Notes: generated by a model from the sequence alone, not told the origin. DNA of 64,000 bases from Meandrina meandrites (GCA_963693305.1 OY855905.1:37587637-37651636), one strand, 5' to 3'. Numbered from the stretch's first letter, positions 36,890 to 48,141 are shown. A program made the numbers and translations.

Positions 36890-38074
36890 CTCCCGTATGG
36901 ATAATGACATTTTGCCCAGAACACCCTAAGTGAGACCAAAATCCGAAATTTACACCCCTCAGCGAGACGATGAGCATTCCCGTCCATTTCATATGGGTGT
37001 CCCACACTCCCCCGGGACTTTTGTTCGTTTGTTTCCGCCTATCTGTTAGTGAGCTGGGGAGCGGGATGGCTGTACACAGGCTACCTTTTCTTTATGCATT
37101 TTTCTTTATTCCACCTTCTTCGCCTTCTCTCAGTAAGACACTACCTCTCTGGAACCTGTATTTTCATTCGCCCGCTATTAACACTACCTCTATTGTTATT
37201 CAGGGCTAGGGGCATTGTTATGACCTGTTATCTATTGTTTTAAGAACCAATGAAGTAACTCGTTCCGAGAGGTAGTGGGCGACCCCCTTCTCAATATGCT
37301 GTAACCATCGGGTCAGCGCGCCGCAGGCGGTGTTGGACACGCTTCACGTGACATTTTTCGACCAATCATATGTCACCTCGGTAGAAGCAATGGCGGACAA
37401 TTTTGTCGTCGGATTTTAAGAAGGTCTCATCTTCTTCGTGCGATTTCGGCGAAATTTTAACGTTTGAACGAACTGGTTTCTTGGAGCTTGAAGAATAATA
37501 TCTAGCCCAGTCATTCGTCAAGTTCTGAATTAAGGGAAGCGATTTTGCTACCAAAACTAGTCGACTGAAATCATGCTAGATGGTAAATGTTTGGTTGGCG
37601 CACTCGTTAGACACACATGAACATTTGCTCATTCCTTTACAAACAAGGATCAGTACTGAAGTTAATTTGTGCATAGAATTTAAGTTCGATAGTTGAACTT
37701 TAAGAAAAGTACGGTGGGCCAGGGCGGGCCTCGCCGTTTTAACGGTGAAATTCGGAATTGAAGTTGGGGTTTCTTCCTTGATTTGTCACTCAGTTCTCGC
37801 ATTTGCGGGAATTGATGGCGTGATTTCTGTCGATTTTTCAGATTTTTTATCAGGAACAGAGCGTAAATTTGTACTTCTGTTTGTTGTATAATTTTATATT
37901 TTAATGTTTTCTTGCTATTTTTGTTTTTGTAGTGTTTATATCATCCCTCTGTTTGGCCGATATTTGAAATGTCATCAAAACGGCCTTTGGGCACTCCGAG
38001 TGGGAAAACTCCTAATTAACAACCCAGCGAAAATCCATCAAAACCACGATAGGGCGAACTGCGTTGGCCAGCAG

Positions 38075-38325
38075 TACATTGACGTACTTTATACACAACT
38101 CGACATATCTCAAAAAGAAAGCGCCGTAGTTAAGATCGATCACAAACATGCGAGAATCGAATATAATTTCCAATAGTCGATGTACCGCGATGCTTCGACT
38201 CCCAATATGAGTTGTTCCACACATAAAATGGCGCCTTTGCGAATCCAGCAATACACATCTATAGTTGTTACTTGTCCCACGAAGATTTGGTATGGATTTC
38301 CTCCGATATTTCTTTCAGCATAGGA
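38075..38325 (-). pseudogene. Decayed EXO1-like N-terminal nuclease fragment
   Basis: Minus-strand frames carry pieces of the exonuclease 1 N-terminal (XPG-N) domain in the right order. IPMLKEISEEIH is in one frame, GQVTTIDVYCWIRKGAILC followed by VEQLILGVEASRYIDY in a second, and YVELCIKYVNVLLANAVRPIVV in a third. EXO1 proteins have a GQT-(V/A)-D-x-YCWLHKGA-x-(S/A)CA motif and a C-(M/I)-K-x-VNMLL-x-x-G-(V/I)-K-P-I-(L/V)-V-F-D-G motif here. An extra stretch of about 80 bp with a stop, plus frame changes, separates the pieces. No later nuclease segments follow. Called a relic. Confidence 0.6.
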
Positions 38326-38604
38326 ATATCTTCCCGCCTCGAGGATATGTTTACTGTCCGACGATCAGACAATAATGAGTGCAATCGAAAATTTCTTCCA
38401 GCATGCTTTGCGAGTCGTGTCCAACACCGCCTGAGCGCGCCGTATGAACACCTCTTTTTGGGAAAGTCCTGGGCACCATAGGCGACGACGATCATGAGAA
38501 TCAGCGCTCTTCTTCTTCTTAGCCATAAATTTCCATTTTCCGGTTTATTTCGTGTAAGAATTCTTTCATTTTAAACAGTGTAAATCTTCTTTAAGTTAGA
38601 AAAT

Positions 38605-40985
38605 ATGGCAAGGCAAATACCTCTTACATGTAGTGGACACACAAGACCAGTGGTTCATCTCTCTTTTTCTGATATAACGCCGTACGGATACTTCCTAATA
38701 AGCGCGTGCAAAGGTAAGATGCAAGGTTTACGTCATTTTATCTTCTGGCTATTTCGATTTTACATCCTTTCTGATCAACACCGGCCTTTTTTATATGATT
38801 TTGACAGAGAAGTAGCGCACTACGTGCCGGACATGTTAAGAATGCATTTGATTTTTAGAGAGAGGAATACCGTATTTGTGACAGCCATAACTCACATGAA
38901 CTTATAACTTAAGTTATAAGTTAGCGGTAAATTGCCGCCAGAAACTACTAAATTCGCCGCTTTTCGTGTGTTCTACGTAGTACCCTTCTTACTTCTCACT
39001 TGTTTTTTACACTCCGTCCGCGAACGACAGTCAAGGGCATAATCTTTGTAAATAATACTGCATTTTTCTTGAATTATGCCGGGGATTCGGGAAAATGCCG
39101 GGTGTTTGACAGGCCGGTATATACAATTTTGTTAACCATTGTCGTATAGTAAGCTTATATCGAAGTGTTAATTCGCTTTTATATTAGCTTACTGATTACG
39201 TGCCTGAAGACAAAAAATCTTAGTTGTTTTAGCGGGTTGTTTGGCAAAATGTACTGATTTGGTGTGGGGAAATGAGATGGTGATTTCTGTGAAAAGGCTA
39301 ACTGTCTGAAATTGTTATAATTGTTGCTGCATTTGACTGAACCTTTTCAGTGGAAAGGTATCATCTTTTAACTGTAGGGGGAGGGAGATTGAAGTGGGGG
39401 CTCTATAAATAATAATTAAGCTATATAGGTGTTTGCTACGTTGGATTTTTTTGTCTAAACAGAAAATGAAACAGCATCATGTGATGCAATTAAGTGCAAA
39501 TTCATGCTTTAGTATGGAAAAGATATGGAGAACTGGGCAACACACCTCCACCAACAATAATGTGTTGACTACCCACAGTTTTTCTAAAATACCATAGTTA
39601 CCATAGTAACCTGCAGCTTTCTAATACAAAAAAAAAGAGTCAGTTACGCCATTCCTTAGTGGTGCACCCCCTCCTAAGAAAAATTCTGGATCCGCCCCTG
39701 ATCTGCTCTGAGAAAAACATCTTTCTCACTTCAAACTTTGCTGCTCAGTAACCTGGCAAACAATGTTGTTACCTGTAAATATAATGTGTTTGTTTGCAGA
39801 GAACTTGGGGTGAGATCCTTTCAAATAATAGTCATTAAATTAGTATATTCTTTATCCACATTTCACATGACACTCCCTGTACTAGTATTTGGTTGTAATG
39901 TGAATATTTCATAATTTCATCAGTGAAACTGATTATCTATATACAATGCATTATGTGCTTTCTGTAGATGGAAAACCCATGCTACGGCAAGGTGACACAG
40001 GAGACTGGATTGGTACATTTGAGGGTCACAAAGGGGCAGTCTGGAGTGCTACTTTAAATGGAGATGCGACAAAGGCTGCCACTGGTGCTGCAGACTTTAC
40101 AGCGTAAGTACACATGTTGAGAAATCATTCATTGTAGTTACTTAACAATAATTCATTTAATCCTTGTTATCACCATCATCCATCATCCTCATCAGTTGCT
40201 TAGAAAGCATTTTGAATAACATGCCATGGTGCTGCATTTCTGAATGTTTTATTTATTAAGTTAGGGCAATCATTTCTTCTTAAACAAGACCACAAGACCA
40301 AGCAGAATCGACTTGTAATTTTTATTATCTTTGATAACAATGAATGGATCAAAATAACTTCATTCACATCCTCTGAGCCCATGACCCTTCTGGTCTGGAG
40401 GCTGTGAATCGTGGACTTTCGGTGCTGCAGGCGAACAGAGGTCTTGATCCCTGGTGCAGACCAGGATCATGGGCTCATGGGCCCACTATCGTGGGTTCTA
40501 AGGACAAGAATGAAATGGCCTATTTATTAAAATAATGTGATAAGTCAATCAACCAAGTTATCATGACAATCAGTTGGTCATTCAGCCAATCAGATAGGTA
40601 TTTCTAAATAATTCATCAGTGTCAGTCAGTGAGTCAATCCATCAGTGAGTCAGTGAGTCAGTCAGTCAGTCAGTCAGTCAGTCAGTCAGTCAGTCAGTCA
40701 GTCAGTCAGTCAGTCAGTCAGTCAGTCAGTCAGTCAGTCAGTCAGCCAGTCAGCCAGTCAGTCAGCCAGTCAGTCTGTTTATTCCTCATCTGGTAGATGG
40801 AAACTAATAATAAAAATACTTTTGTCACTGTAGGAAAGTTTGGGATGCCCTTTCTGGGGATGAAGTTAGAAGTTTACCACATAAACATATTGTAAAGATT
40901 GTGGATTTTTCTCCAGTAAGTATGACAAAATAAAATGTTTTTTAACTCAAAATGATTGTGAATACAGCTTTTAGTAAGTTAAAAC

Positions 40986-41037
<52 letters not shown>

Positions 41038-41632
41038 CTTTATTAACAAATTCCAGACAAGTTGCTATTTACAAGGTAAAAATTCCAATATTAAAAATAT
41101 CCAAGGCACAAAAAGTTATTATTATCATCATTATCATCATCGTCATATCATATATGTCATGATATCATGGTTACTACAACTAGTACTAATACTACTATTA
41201 TCATCATAACATTAGTTAACATATTCCATACAAATTGGTATATACAAGGTAAAGGAAAGTAAAAGAAATAAATTATTAAAACCTATTTCAACAGTGTTTA
41301 CATAATGGCTTCCTCCTGGGTTTCAACGTCAATATCGGTATATACAAGGTAAAAGTAAATAAAAGAAATAAACTATTAAAACCTATTTGAACAGTGTTTA
41401 CATGATGGCTCCCTCCTGGGTTTCAACGTCAATATCAATGTTCTTAAAGTCACAAAAGGCTTTCCTTCTAGCTCTTGAACCTCTTAGGCAGATTAATGCG
41501 GATCTTAGTAAAGCGAAGGATGTCCTTGCTCTTATCCAGGAGATTGTTTTAGCATAATGTTCTCCTTTCTTGATGGAGATCAGCTGCGCCAGTCTGGAAT
41601 GGTATTGCAAGCACTCGTTTCCCATGCCGCCT

Positions 41633-41702
<70 letters not shown>

Positions 41703-44700
41703 GCAACGCAAACATCACTCACCTGTTTTACATGGACGATCTGAAAACCTACAGTATGCCAAGTCTGATGAAGACCAGAAAGGCCTACTTAAAATTGTCA
41801 AAGGCTTCAGTGATGATATAAGAATGGAATTTGGGCTAGACAAGTGCGCCAAAGCTACATTCAAACGAGGCAAATTGGCGAAAACCGAAAACATTGAACT
41901 CAATGTTGGCACCACCATACAAGACCTCGACCAGGAAGGCACCTACAAATACCTTGGTGTGAATGAAGGAGATGGGATCCAACATGCAAAGATGAAAGAG
42001 AAAATCCGGAAAGAGTACTACCATAGAATTCGCCTGGTGCTCAAATCCGAACTTAATGCTGCCAACAGAATTGACGCAATCAACACTCTTGCTGTCCCAG
42101 TCGTCACTTATAGTTTCATGGAAGAACTTATGAAGTTAGACAGAAAAACAAGGAAGTTCTTGACGATGGCAAAAATGCACCACCCAAAAGCTGATGTGGA
42201 CAGGCTATATATCCCTAGAAAGGCAGGTGGAAGGGGTCTTGTACAATTAGAAATTACCTACAAAACAACTACAATTGGCCTAAACACATATCTCAACAAC
42301 AAAGATGATAACCTCCTCAAAATTGCGAGAGATCATGACAGCGGCAAGAAAACAATCATGTCCATACACCACCAAGCCGAAAAATACGGGCGAGAACTCA
42401 GCTTACCAGAAGCTGAAGTGGTAGAGAATGAGCCAGCCACGGACTATGCCCGAAGGGTCAAGCTGAAAGCCAAACACCAAGCTTTAGAACAACTCAAGAG
42501 CAAATGGGAAGAAAAGCCTTTGCATGGTCAGTACCCAAAAAGAACAAAAGAGAAGGATGTAGACCAAGACAAAACCCACAATTGGCTGAGTACACCTGGC
42601 CTCAAATCAGAAACAGAAGGTTTCATTATTGCCGCCCAAGATCAATGCATTAAGACCAACTACTACCGAAACAAGATCCTGAAAGATGGCACTGACCCAA
42701 TGTGCAGAATCTGTGGGAAATTTCAAGAAACAGTTGACCACCTTGTCTCTGGATGCCCTGAACTTGCCAAGACAGAGTACATGCAAAGACACAATAAAGC
42801 TGCAGCATATCTCCACTGGACAATATGCAAACACTATAACATCAAAGTACAAGATAAACACTACGAACATGAACCAGCTACTGTGACAGAAAACCAAACA
42901 GCGACTATACTTTGGGACATGCCAATCCAAACCGACAAAGAGATTAAAGCAAACAGACCAGACATAGTGGTGAAAGACAAGAAGGAAAGAACCTGTCTGT
43001 TTATCGATATGTCCATCCCCACAGAAAGGAACACCTCCTTGAAAACAATGGAAAAACTCACAAAGTACAAAGATCTTGAGATTGAAATCGAGAAAATGTG
43101 GGGAATGAAAACAACAACTGTCCCAGTGATCATTGGAGCTTTCGGGCTTGTCAAGAAGGGAACAGAAAACTACATCAGCAAGATCCCAGGCAATATTAGA
43201 ATAACAGAGCTACAGAAGACCGTCCTCCTTGGAACTGCTCACATACTTAGGAGGACCCTATCCATCAAGTAATCCAAGAGGAGGACTCTATCCATCAAGT
43301 AATCCAGCAGACTTATGACTGCCCTAGGCTCATGGATTGAACTCGGCACCATAAGTTAAAAATGGCAAGACTTTAAGGAATTATAGCAATAATAATAATA
43401 ATAATAATAATGTAAGTCAGGGATAAATAATCAGGGATGTTTTGTTTTTGGTAGGATGGTGGCAGACTCCTTACAGCAAGTAATGAAAAGCTAATAAGAA
43501 TATTTGATCTTCAAAATGATAATGCAGGTACAGAGGTTTTATTTTATCAGTAATTAAATTAAAAAAGTTCTAAAGGTTTAATCTGATCTTTATATTTTGA
43601 TGGGAAGTACTAAAAATTAGCTGTTTGGGTCTTAAATTACTATCAAAATCACTTGAGTGGTAAAACTGCAGTTGTAAATTTAAATTCAAAGTGATTTGAT
43701 TCTTGTCATGTGATTTGAAAAAAAAACTTGTCACATGGTTGCTGTTTGCAAGCGTGTTGATGTGAGTTTTACATGGCCATTTATTGATCACTCCATGGCC
43801 ACATAAATGTCGTTTTTTTTTCAGAACTTGTATGAACAGCAAATACAATAACCCTATGGAGCCTAAGGGTCAGACAGAAAACACATTCATTTAGCACTAA
43901 AGAATTTTTGTTTAATTTAAAGGGTTCCATGTTTTGTAGTATCCAAAAGTCAAGACTGAGGCTTTGTGTAGGCTTTCCCAATGAATAAATAGTGTCCATG
44001 TGATAAGTTTCTAATTCTCATGATCTAGATTGACGCTGCACCAGATGAAATTTAATGAATGCATTTTACCACTCTTGCAATTTTTAAGGAAAATGTTGTG
44101 TTACACCCTCCAGTGGGTGCAAATATAGTAAAACACATTGTTTAAAAAGGACAAAAAAGGCAAACAATAATGAACCAAACGGAACTCAAATATCCAGTGC
44201 CAAGCAAAAAAAATATATAATATTATATTCTAAGCTTATAATATTGGTCTTGGTTTTATTCCTGACTGTGAAAAAGATTACACCATTCAAGTAATTCATT
44301 GGATCACTGTATTTGTCACACACCACTGGCGCATTTAATAAGGCTTGCTCATTTTTAGGGCATTTCTTTGTGTTTGTAAAACTGATGAAATATAATTAAT
44401 TATTTGACTAGAAAAAAGGGTTTTGCAGACTTCTTTTCCTCCATATATGTTCAGTGGTACAATAACCAGACTGTCTGAGTATTCATTTGATAATATATTG
44501 GACCTGGTGTCGTATATAAATTATTCAAGGAGTAATCCAGCTCACAGGCTTGTCTGATTTTGAAATTTGATTTTGATATTTCTCAGAACCAGACTTGCTA
44601 AAAGGCTACACAGTTAATATCAGGGCTGCTTTATGGAGTAAAGATGGCAAGTTTGTTTATAGTGGAGGAGAGGATAAAGCCATGAGGTATGTAGCTGTTC

Positions 44701-44995
44701 ACTATCAGTATGCTATAATTGCAAATCCGTAAATCTGATTGGTTCTCCCATTGTTTTCTATTTAACAATTACGAGCTCAAGATTTCTATGAGGTGATAGT
44801 TGATGAGGCCCAAGGCCAAATCAACTATCACCTCATAGAAATTGACAGTGAATAATCTATTTGTTTTAGTAGAATTCTAACTAATTTTCCTTCAAATAAT
44901 GATTTCTTATTATTTTTCTACAAGAAGGTGATATGTGATCTTCGCAGTGAATTTCCAATTTAAGCAATTGGAATAAAGAAGCCTGAAAAAAATCA

Positions 44996-45029
<34 letters not shown>

Positions 45030-47842
45030 GATACCGGTGCGATGCTCTACCAACTGAGCTATGAAGCCACACATTGGGAGCGAGGCTTCTTTATTCCAAT
45101 TGCTTAAATTGGAAATTCATTGGAAGATCACATATCACCTTCATATATATCCGCAGTTCATATATGGATCATTTCATATACATTACATTATTTTTCTACA
45201 ATATGAACTAGTATTAAACTTCACGCTTTAGCAAAATCGCACACGCAGACTGAATTTTCATTTGAAACTTTCAGTTGTGAACTCACCCTCATCAGTTTGT
45301 TGAGTAATTTTAACGTTTTAAACTTGTGCAATGGTGAATTTCCTCCTTTTAGTCTTTGCGGGAATTGAATTATCTAATAATGTTTCTAAACTTCCTCCAA
45401 ATCTTTGGAGAAATGAGAAAATGTCGCCATTCTGTATACAACCTTCAGCCACTGCTCACTAATGGCTGATAGTGCTCAATAGCTCAGCCAATCAGATTGC
45501 AGCAATTGCATTGGTATGCTACATAGAAGACTACTAATTGTTGATAGAAGAAAACTTGGGTTTGTAGTCTTATTCTTAAATGGTACTTTAACTTGGGGAA
45601 AATTGCAAGGTCACTTCTATTCAGTATTTTTTTTACCCACTTTTCTCTTTATCGATTTTGTTTGTAGGCTTTGGGATATAAGAAATATGACAGAAGTAAA
45701 GAGAGTTGATATACCACAGAGTGCCACAAGTATGGTTCTATCAAAGGATGGCAGCATACTTGTAGTCGCTTATGCTAAAACTATCTCATTCTGGGATGCA
45801 GAAAGGTAGGAAGGAAAATGGTTTCTTGCTAGCAGAGGCAAGAAAGAAAGTTTATAAAGTTAGCTCATAGCGAAGAGAAATGGGTCAAAGGTTATATTTT
45901 GTATATGCCAAGGACCCAGTCATTATTCAGAGTGGGGGGAGCAACCCTCCAAGTTTATTTTTTTCCTTAGTGGCCATTTGGCCACCGACTGCTGAAGTTT
46001 GGTTGCCAGAAAAAAAATTTTAGTTGCTAAATTAAGCTCATGCTTTCAATCCTTCTTCTCAATTTTAGTCGCCAGGCTGGCGACTTCGGTTCCAATTTAG
46101 TCACCAACTCCAAAATTTAAGTCGCCATGGCGACTAAAATGGTCTTAACTTGGAGGGTTGGGGAGGGCTGGTGCAAATGGAGGGAGACCAGGCATGGGGG
46201 CTTTCCCCTGCCCTATTTGCAGCAGCCCTCCCTCTTCTAAAATAGCGACAAGACCCTAAGGCTATGTTATTCAGTTTATAAGCAGCAACTTTTCTTACCA
46301 TGTTGTAGACTTTTTAATTATACTGCAAATTGACATAAACTTGTTAAGAATCCTTGAATATACTGCAGGACACTGACAAGTGGATTGCAGCCAGGGGTCA
46401 AAATAAAGAACTTGAACCCTCCAACTCGATATTTAGGTCAGGTAGCAACTCTTGCAAGGTCTCACTTGAATGGATCACTACTCTTTGAAAAAACAATAAA
46501 ACAAATAACAGGAACACTGTCCCTAGCTCCAAAACAATAGCAACTGTTACACTAGAGGACCAGTAGAATTACAAGCTTATTGCTACAGTCTGCTATATTT
46601 CAGTCTAGCAACCCGACCACTTGCCTATACACCCTCTTGTTTTGATTTTGTGTAAACGTATTAATCAATTTGGTCAATTTGTTGTTTAGCTTGGAACCTA
46701 TCAAGTCATTCGAGGCTCCAACACAAATATTTTCAGCCTCACTCCACCCAAGCAAGTCTTGTTTCGTAGCTGGAGGAGATGATTTCAAACTTTACAAGTT
46801 TGATTATGAAGATGGAAAGGAACTAGGTAAGACAATCATTTTTGATAGTAATAAATTAGCCTGCAGAATAGACATGTATTAATGGGGTTCTTGGTGAAGC
46901 ACAAGGTGGGCATGAGTAATGCATGACAGGAGAGGTACAGTGAGATGAATATACTTGTCATACAAACAGGCTTGGACCTCAGTACCTAGTATTTTGAGAA
47001 AAATAATATAAATATTTTAAGCGCCTGATAAAAACTATAAAGTCCAGACATTTCAAGGCGTTGTTTGAAAACGTCTGGACTTTATAGTTTTCTCAGGCAC
47101 TTAAAATAATAATTTTTCTCAAAATACAAGGTACATATTTACCATCACCACACAGTTAACTTGTTCTCAGTAGTTGTCTACGCTAGCTACTGGGATGAAC
47201 AACCTCATAACAAGTTCTGGGGTCTCTTTTACAGGACAACAACAAAGTGTCTGCTGAGTTTTATTTAAACCGTTTTGTATTTTTGTGTCCAGAAAACACC
47301 CAATACATTAGTGTCTTTTCTAGTAAAACCAGTAGCTATATATTTGGCTTTGCCTCGTTGAAATAATGGTCCCTCATACTTTTTATGTGAAGTGTGATTG
47401 GGGCTACTTATTTTGCATTTCTCGTGAAGAAGAACTCCTCAATTTTACCCTCAATTTCTCAAACCAGTTTATTTTTGATCTTCTTGGGGGTTTCAAGAAA
47501 GTGGGTTCCACTGTATTGAGCTCCTCTGAACAAAGAAAAATCTATGCATAGCATAATAATTTTTGTTATAAACGGGGAGCATCGGATTAAGCTGTCTGTG
47601 GGGATCATCAGTCTTAACTTAAGTAGCCCTTTATAACTCTAACTTGTAAATTATTTGTTTTAGAATCATACAAAGGGCACTTTGGCCCTGTCCATTGTGT
47701 GCGATATTCTCCAGATGGTGAGCTGTATGCTTCCGGCTCTGAAGATGGAACACTAAGACTTTGGCAACATACTGTTGGCAAAACTTATGGACTGTGGCGG
47801 GCTGTTAACAATGGTGTCACCCCAGATGCAACAAATTCATGA
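38605..47842 (+). CDS. STRAP: Serine-threonine kinase receptor-associated protein (WD40)
   Basis: WD40 scaffold known in the SMN/unr complex (snRNP assembly, translation control) and in TGF-beta receptor signalling. Exons: 38605-38713, 39968-40103, 40834-40915, 43455-43527, 44587-44686, 45668-45805, 46690-46826, 47664-47842; the sum is 954 nt, 317 aa. Near-identity to vertebrate STRAP is visible in [67 protein letters not shown] and [20 protein letters not shown]. Seven WD repeats fill the protein. The acidic tail found after the last blade in vertebrates is missing: the frame stops after about 15 residues (VTPDATNS). Intron 3 (2.5 kb) contains two retroelement fragments and intron 5 the tRNA-like palindrome. 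Confidence 0.94.
40619..40770 (+). repeat. (CAGT)n microsatellite in STRAP intron 2
   Basis: About 150 bp of GTCA/CAGT units with a few variants at the edges. Confidence 0.9.
40985..41640 (-). mobile_element. LINE-type 3' fragment (minus) with ATT tail
   Basis: Minus strand has a frame of about 75 codons ending near 41400, with [20 protein letters not shown] and [20 protein letters not shown]; this looks like the end of a repeat-encoded protein. It is followed by a 3' region ending TTAATAAAG and a long (ATT)n tail at 41036-40987. The frame joins a poly-Leu translation of the (TAA)n array upstream, which is an artefact. Confidence 0.5.
41237..41436. repeat. Exact-period 100-bp tandem duplication
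   Basis: Copies 41237-41336 and 41337-41436 both start GGTATATACAAGGTAAA and end CTGGGTTTCAACGTCAATATC, with scattered mismatches. The duplication spans the end of the minus-strand repeat frame and part of its 3' region. Confidence 0.85.
41703..43412 (+). mobile_element. 5'-truncated LINE with restriction-like endonuclease, in a TAA microsatellite
   Basis: From a (TAA)n array (41637-41702) the sequence passes straight into reverse transcriptase: FYMDDLK at about 41730-41750 holds the YMDD catalytic motif. A small frame-changing insertion lies just after it; then an uninterrupted frame runs 41824-43272 (482 codons from the first Met). It includes [19 protein letters not shown] (starting before that Met), a CCHC knuckle (CRIC-x8-H-x4-C) near residue 293, and a PD-(D/E)xK nuclease-type block [20 protein letters not shown] near residue 377. 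Knuckle plus C-terminal nuclease is the layout of R2/R4/NeSL-type LINEs. A (TAA)n tail follows at 43387-43412. Most of the reverse transcriptase is missing. Confidence 0.8.
43246..43306 (+). repeat. Short tandem duplication at the end of the LINE frame
   Basis: The block GAGGACTCTATCCATCAAGT / AATCCA is present twice in a row (the first copy reads GAGGACCCTATCCATCAAGT), so the stop codon context is duplicated. Confidence 0.6.
44740..44880. repeat. Hairpin repeat in STRAP intron 5, related to 18120-18240
   Basis: TTTCTATGAGGTGATAGTTG is repeated inverted 25 bp later. Flanking blocks (ACAATTACGAGC on the left, TTGTTTTAGTAG-AACTCTAA on the right) also occur around 18125 and 18220 in SYCP1 intron 29, so this is a dispersed family. 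Confidence 0.5.
44924..45142. mobile_element. Palindromic element carrying a tRNA-like sequence
   Basis: Arms 44924-44984 and 45083-45142 are inverted copies differing at only a few bases (AGGCTTCTTTATTCCAATTG onward). They enclose a complete tRNA-like sequence at 44997-45068 on the minus strand. Lies in STRAP intron 5. Confidence 0.8.
44997..45068 (-). tRNA. tRNA-Thr(GGU)-like sequence, probably not a normal tRNA
   Basis: 72 nt with a perfect 7-bp acceptor stem (GGCTTCA/TGAAGCC), an intact D stem (GCTC/GAGC), T arm ACGGG-TTCGAAT-CCCGT, A box TAGCTCAGTTGG and B box GGTTCGAATCC. The anticodon loop is CCGGTAT, reading GGU (Thr). The universally conserved U33 is C, the pair closing the loop is A-C, and GGU is not the usual eukaryotic Thr anticodon. 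It lies inside an inverted repeat, so it is best seen as a tRNA-like part of a mobile element. Confidence 0.55.
45942..46160. mobile_element. MITE family CAACCCTCCAAGTT, copy 1
   Basis: 219 bp, ends CAACCCTCCAAGTT and AACTTGGAGGGTTG, flanked by the 5-bp repeat GGGAG. The interior has several TTTAGTCGCCA-type repeats. Lies in STRAP intron 6. Confidence 0.75.
46436..46600. repeat. Dispersed repeat, copy 1
   Basis: Starts GGTAGCAACTCTTGCAAGGT and includes CACTAGAGGACCAGTAGAAT. It matches 48545-48710 (GGTAGCAGCTCTTGCAAGGT, CACTAAAGAACCAGTAGAGT) along its length. Confidence 0.6.
46982..47134. mobile_element. Foldback MITE in STRAP intron 7
   Basis: 153 bp; GTACCTAGTATTTTGAGAAA at the left pairs with the right end (TTTCTCAAAATACAAGGTAC). 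Inner arms AACTATAAAGTCCAGAC / GTCTGGACTTTATAGTT are perfect. Confidence 0.7.
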
Positions 47843-47872
47843 TAACTTATTTAATAATTAGTATTATTAACC

Positions 47873-47878
47873 AATAAA
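47873..47878 (+). terminator. STRAP polyadenylation signal
   Basis: AATAAA about 30 bp past the STRAP stop codon. It is the first such hexamer downstream and would give a very short 3' UTR. Confidence 0.5.
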
Positions 47879-48084
47879 TTACCACCATTTTACATGTGTA
47901 ACTCTATTATGATAACATCCACAGTGCTAAAGAAAAATCTAAGTATCATTTTTTTCTGAGTTAACTTATAGACTACTTATGATTCTAATGGAGGATGATT
48001 CTAGCATTACAATCGTGTAAAAAGAAATTAAAGTATTTGTTACAAATATAGAGCTTCCCAGTTTTTTGAAGGAGAGTTTGCTTG

Positions 48085-48085
<1 letters not shown>

Positions 48086-48141
<56 letters not shown>

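Larger units (their letters stand above)
35236..38604. other. Intergenic region GCPII-like / STRAP
   Basis: Contains a roughly 20-bp tandem repeat array (35462-35600), a poly-G run (36866-36889), the EXO1-like relic and the STRAP upstream region. The frame at 35987-36337 (116 aa) has no family resemblance. A minus-strand frame at 37366-37554 has a basic, Ser-rich start and sits beside CACGTG and CCAAT-type motifs (near 37346-37365), so a small unrecognised exon there cannot be excluded. Confidence 0.4.

Noticed and set aside
37366..37554. 62-aa minus-strand frame with a presequence-like start
   Set aside because: Could be a small mitochondrial-protein exon, but nothing confirms a family and no partner exon was found; mentioned only within the intergenic entry.
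38395..38525. Minus-strand frame starting MAKKKKSADSHDRR just upstream of STRAP
   Set aside because: It ends without a domain, overlaps the STRAP promoter region and other frames equally open; no support as a gene.
41398..41821. Poly-Leu and poly-Asn open frames on both strands
   Set aside because: They are translations of the (TAA)n microsatellite; only the flanking repeat-encoded segments carry information.
45942..46160. Repeated TTTAGTCGCCA units considered as a CRISPR-like or coding repeat
   Set aside because: They are internal repeats of a MITE found twice in the window, in a eukaryotic context.
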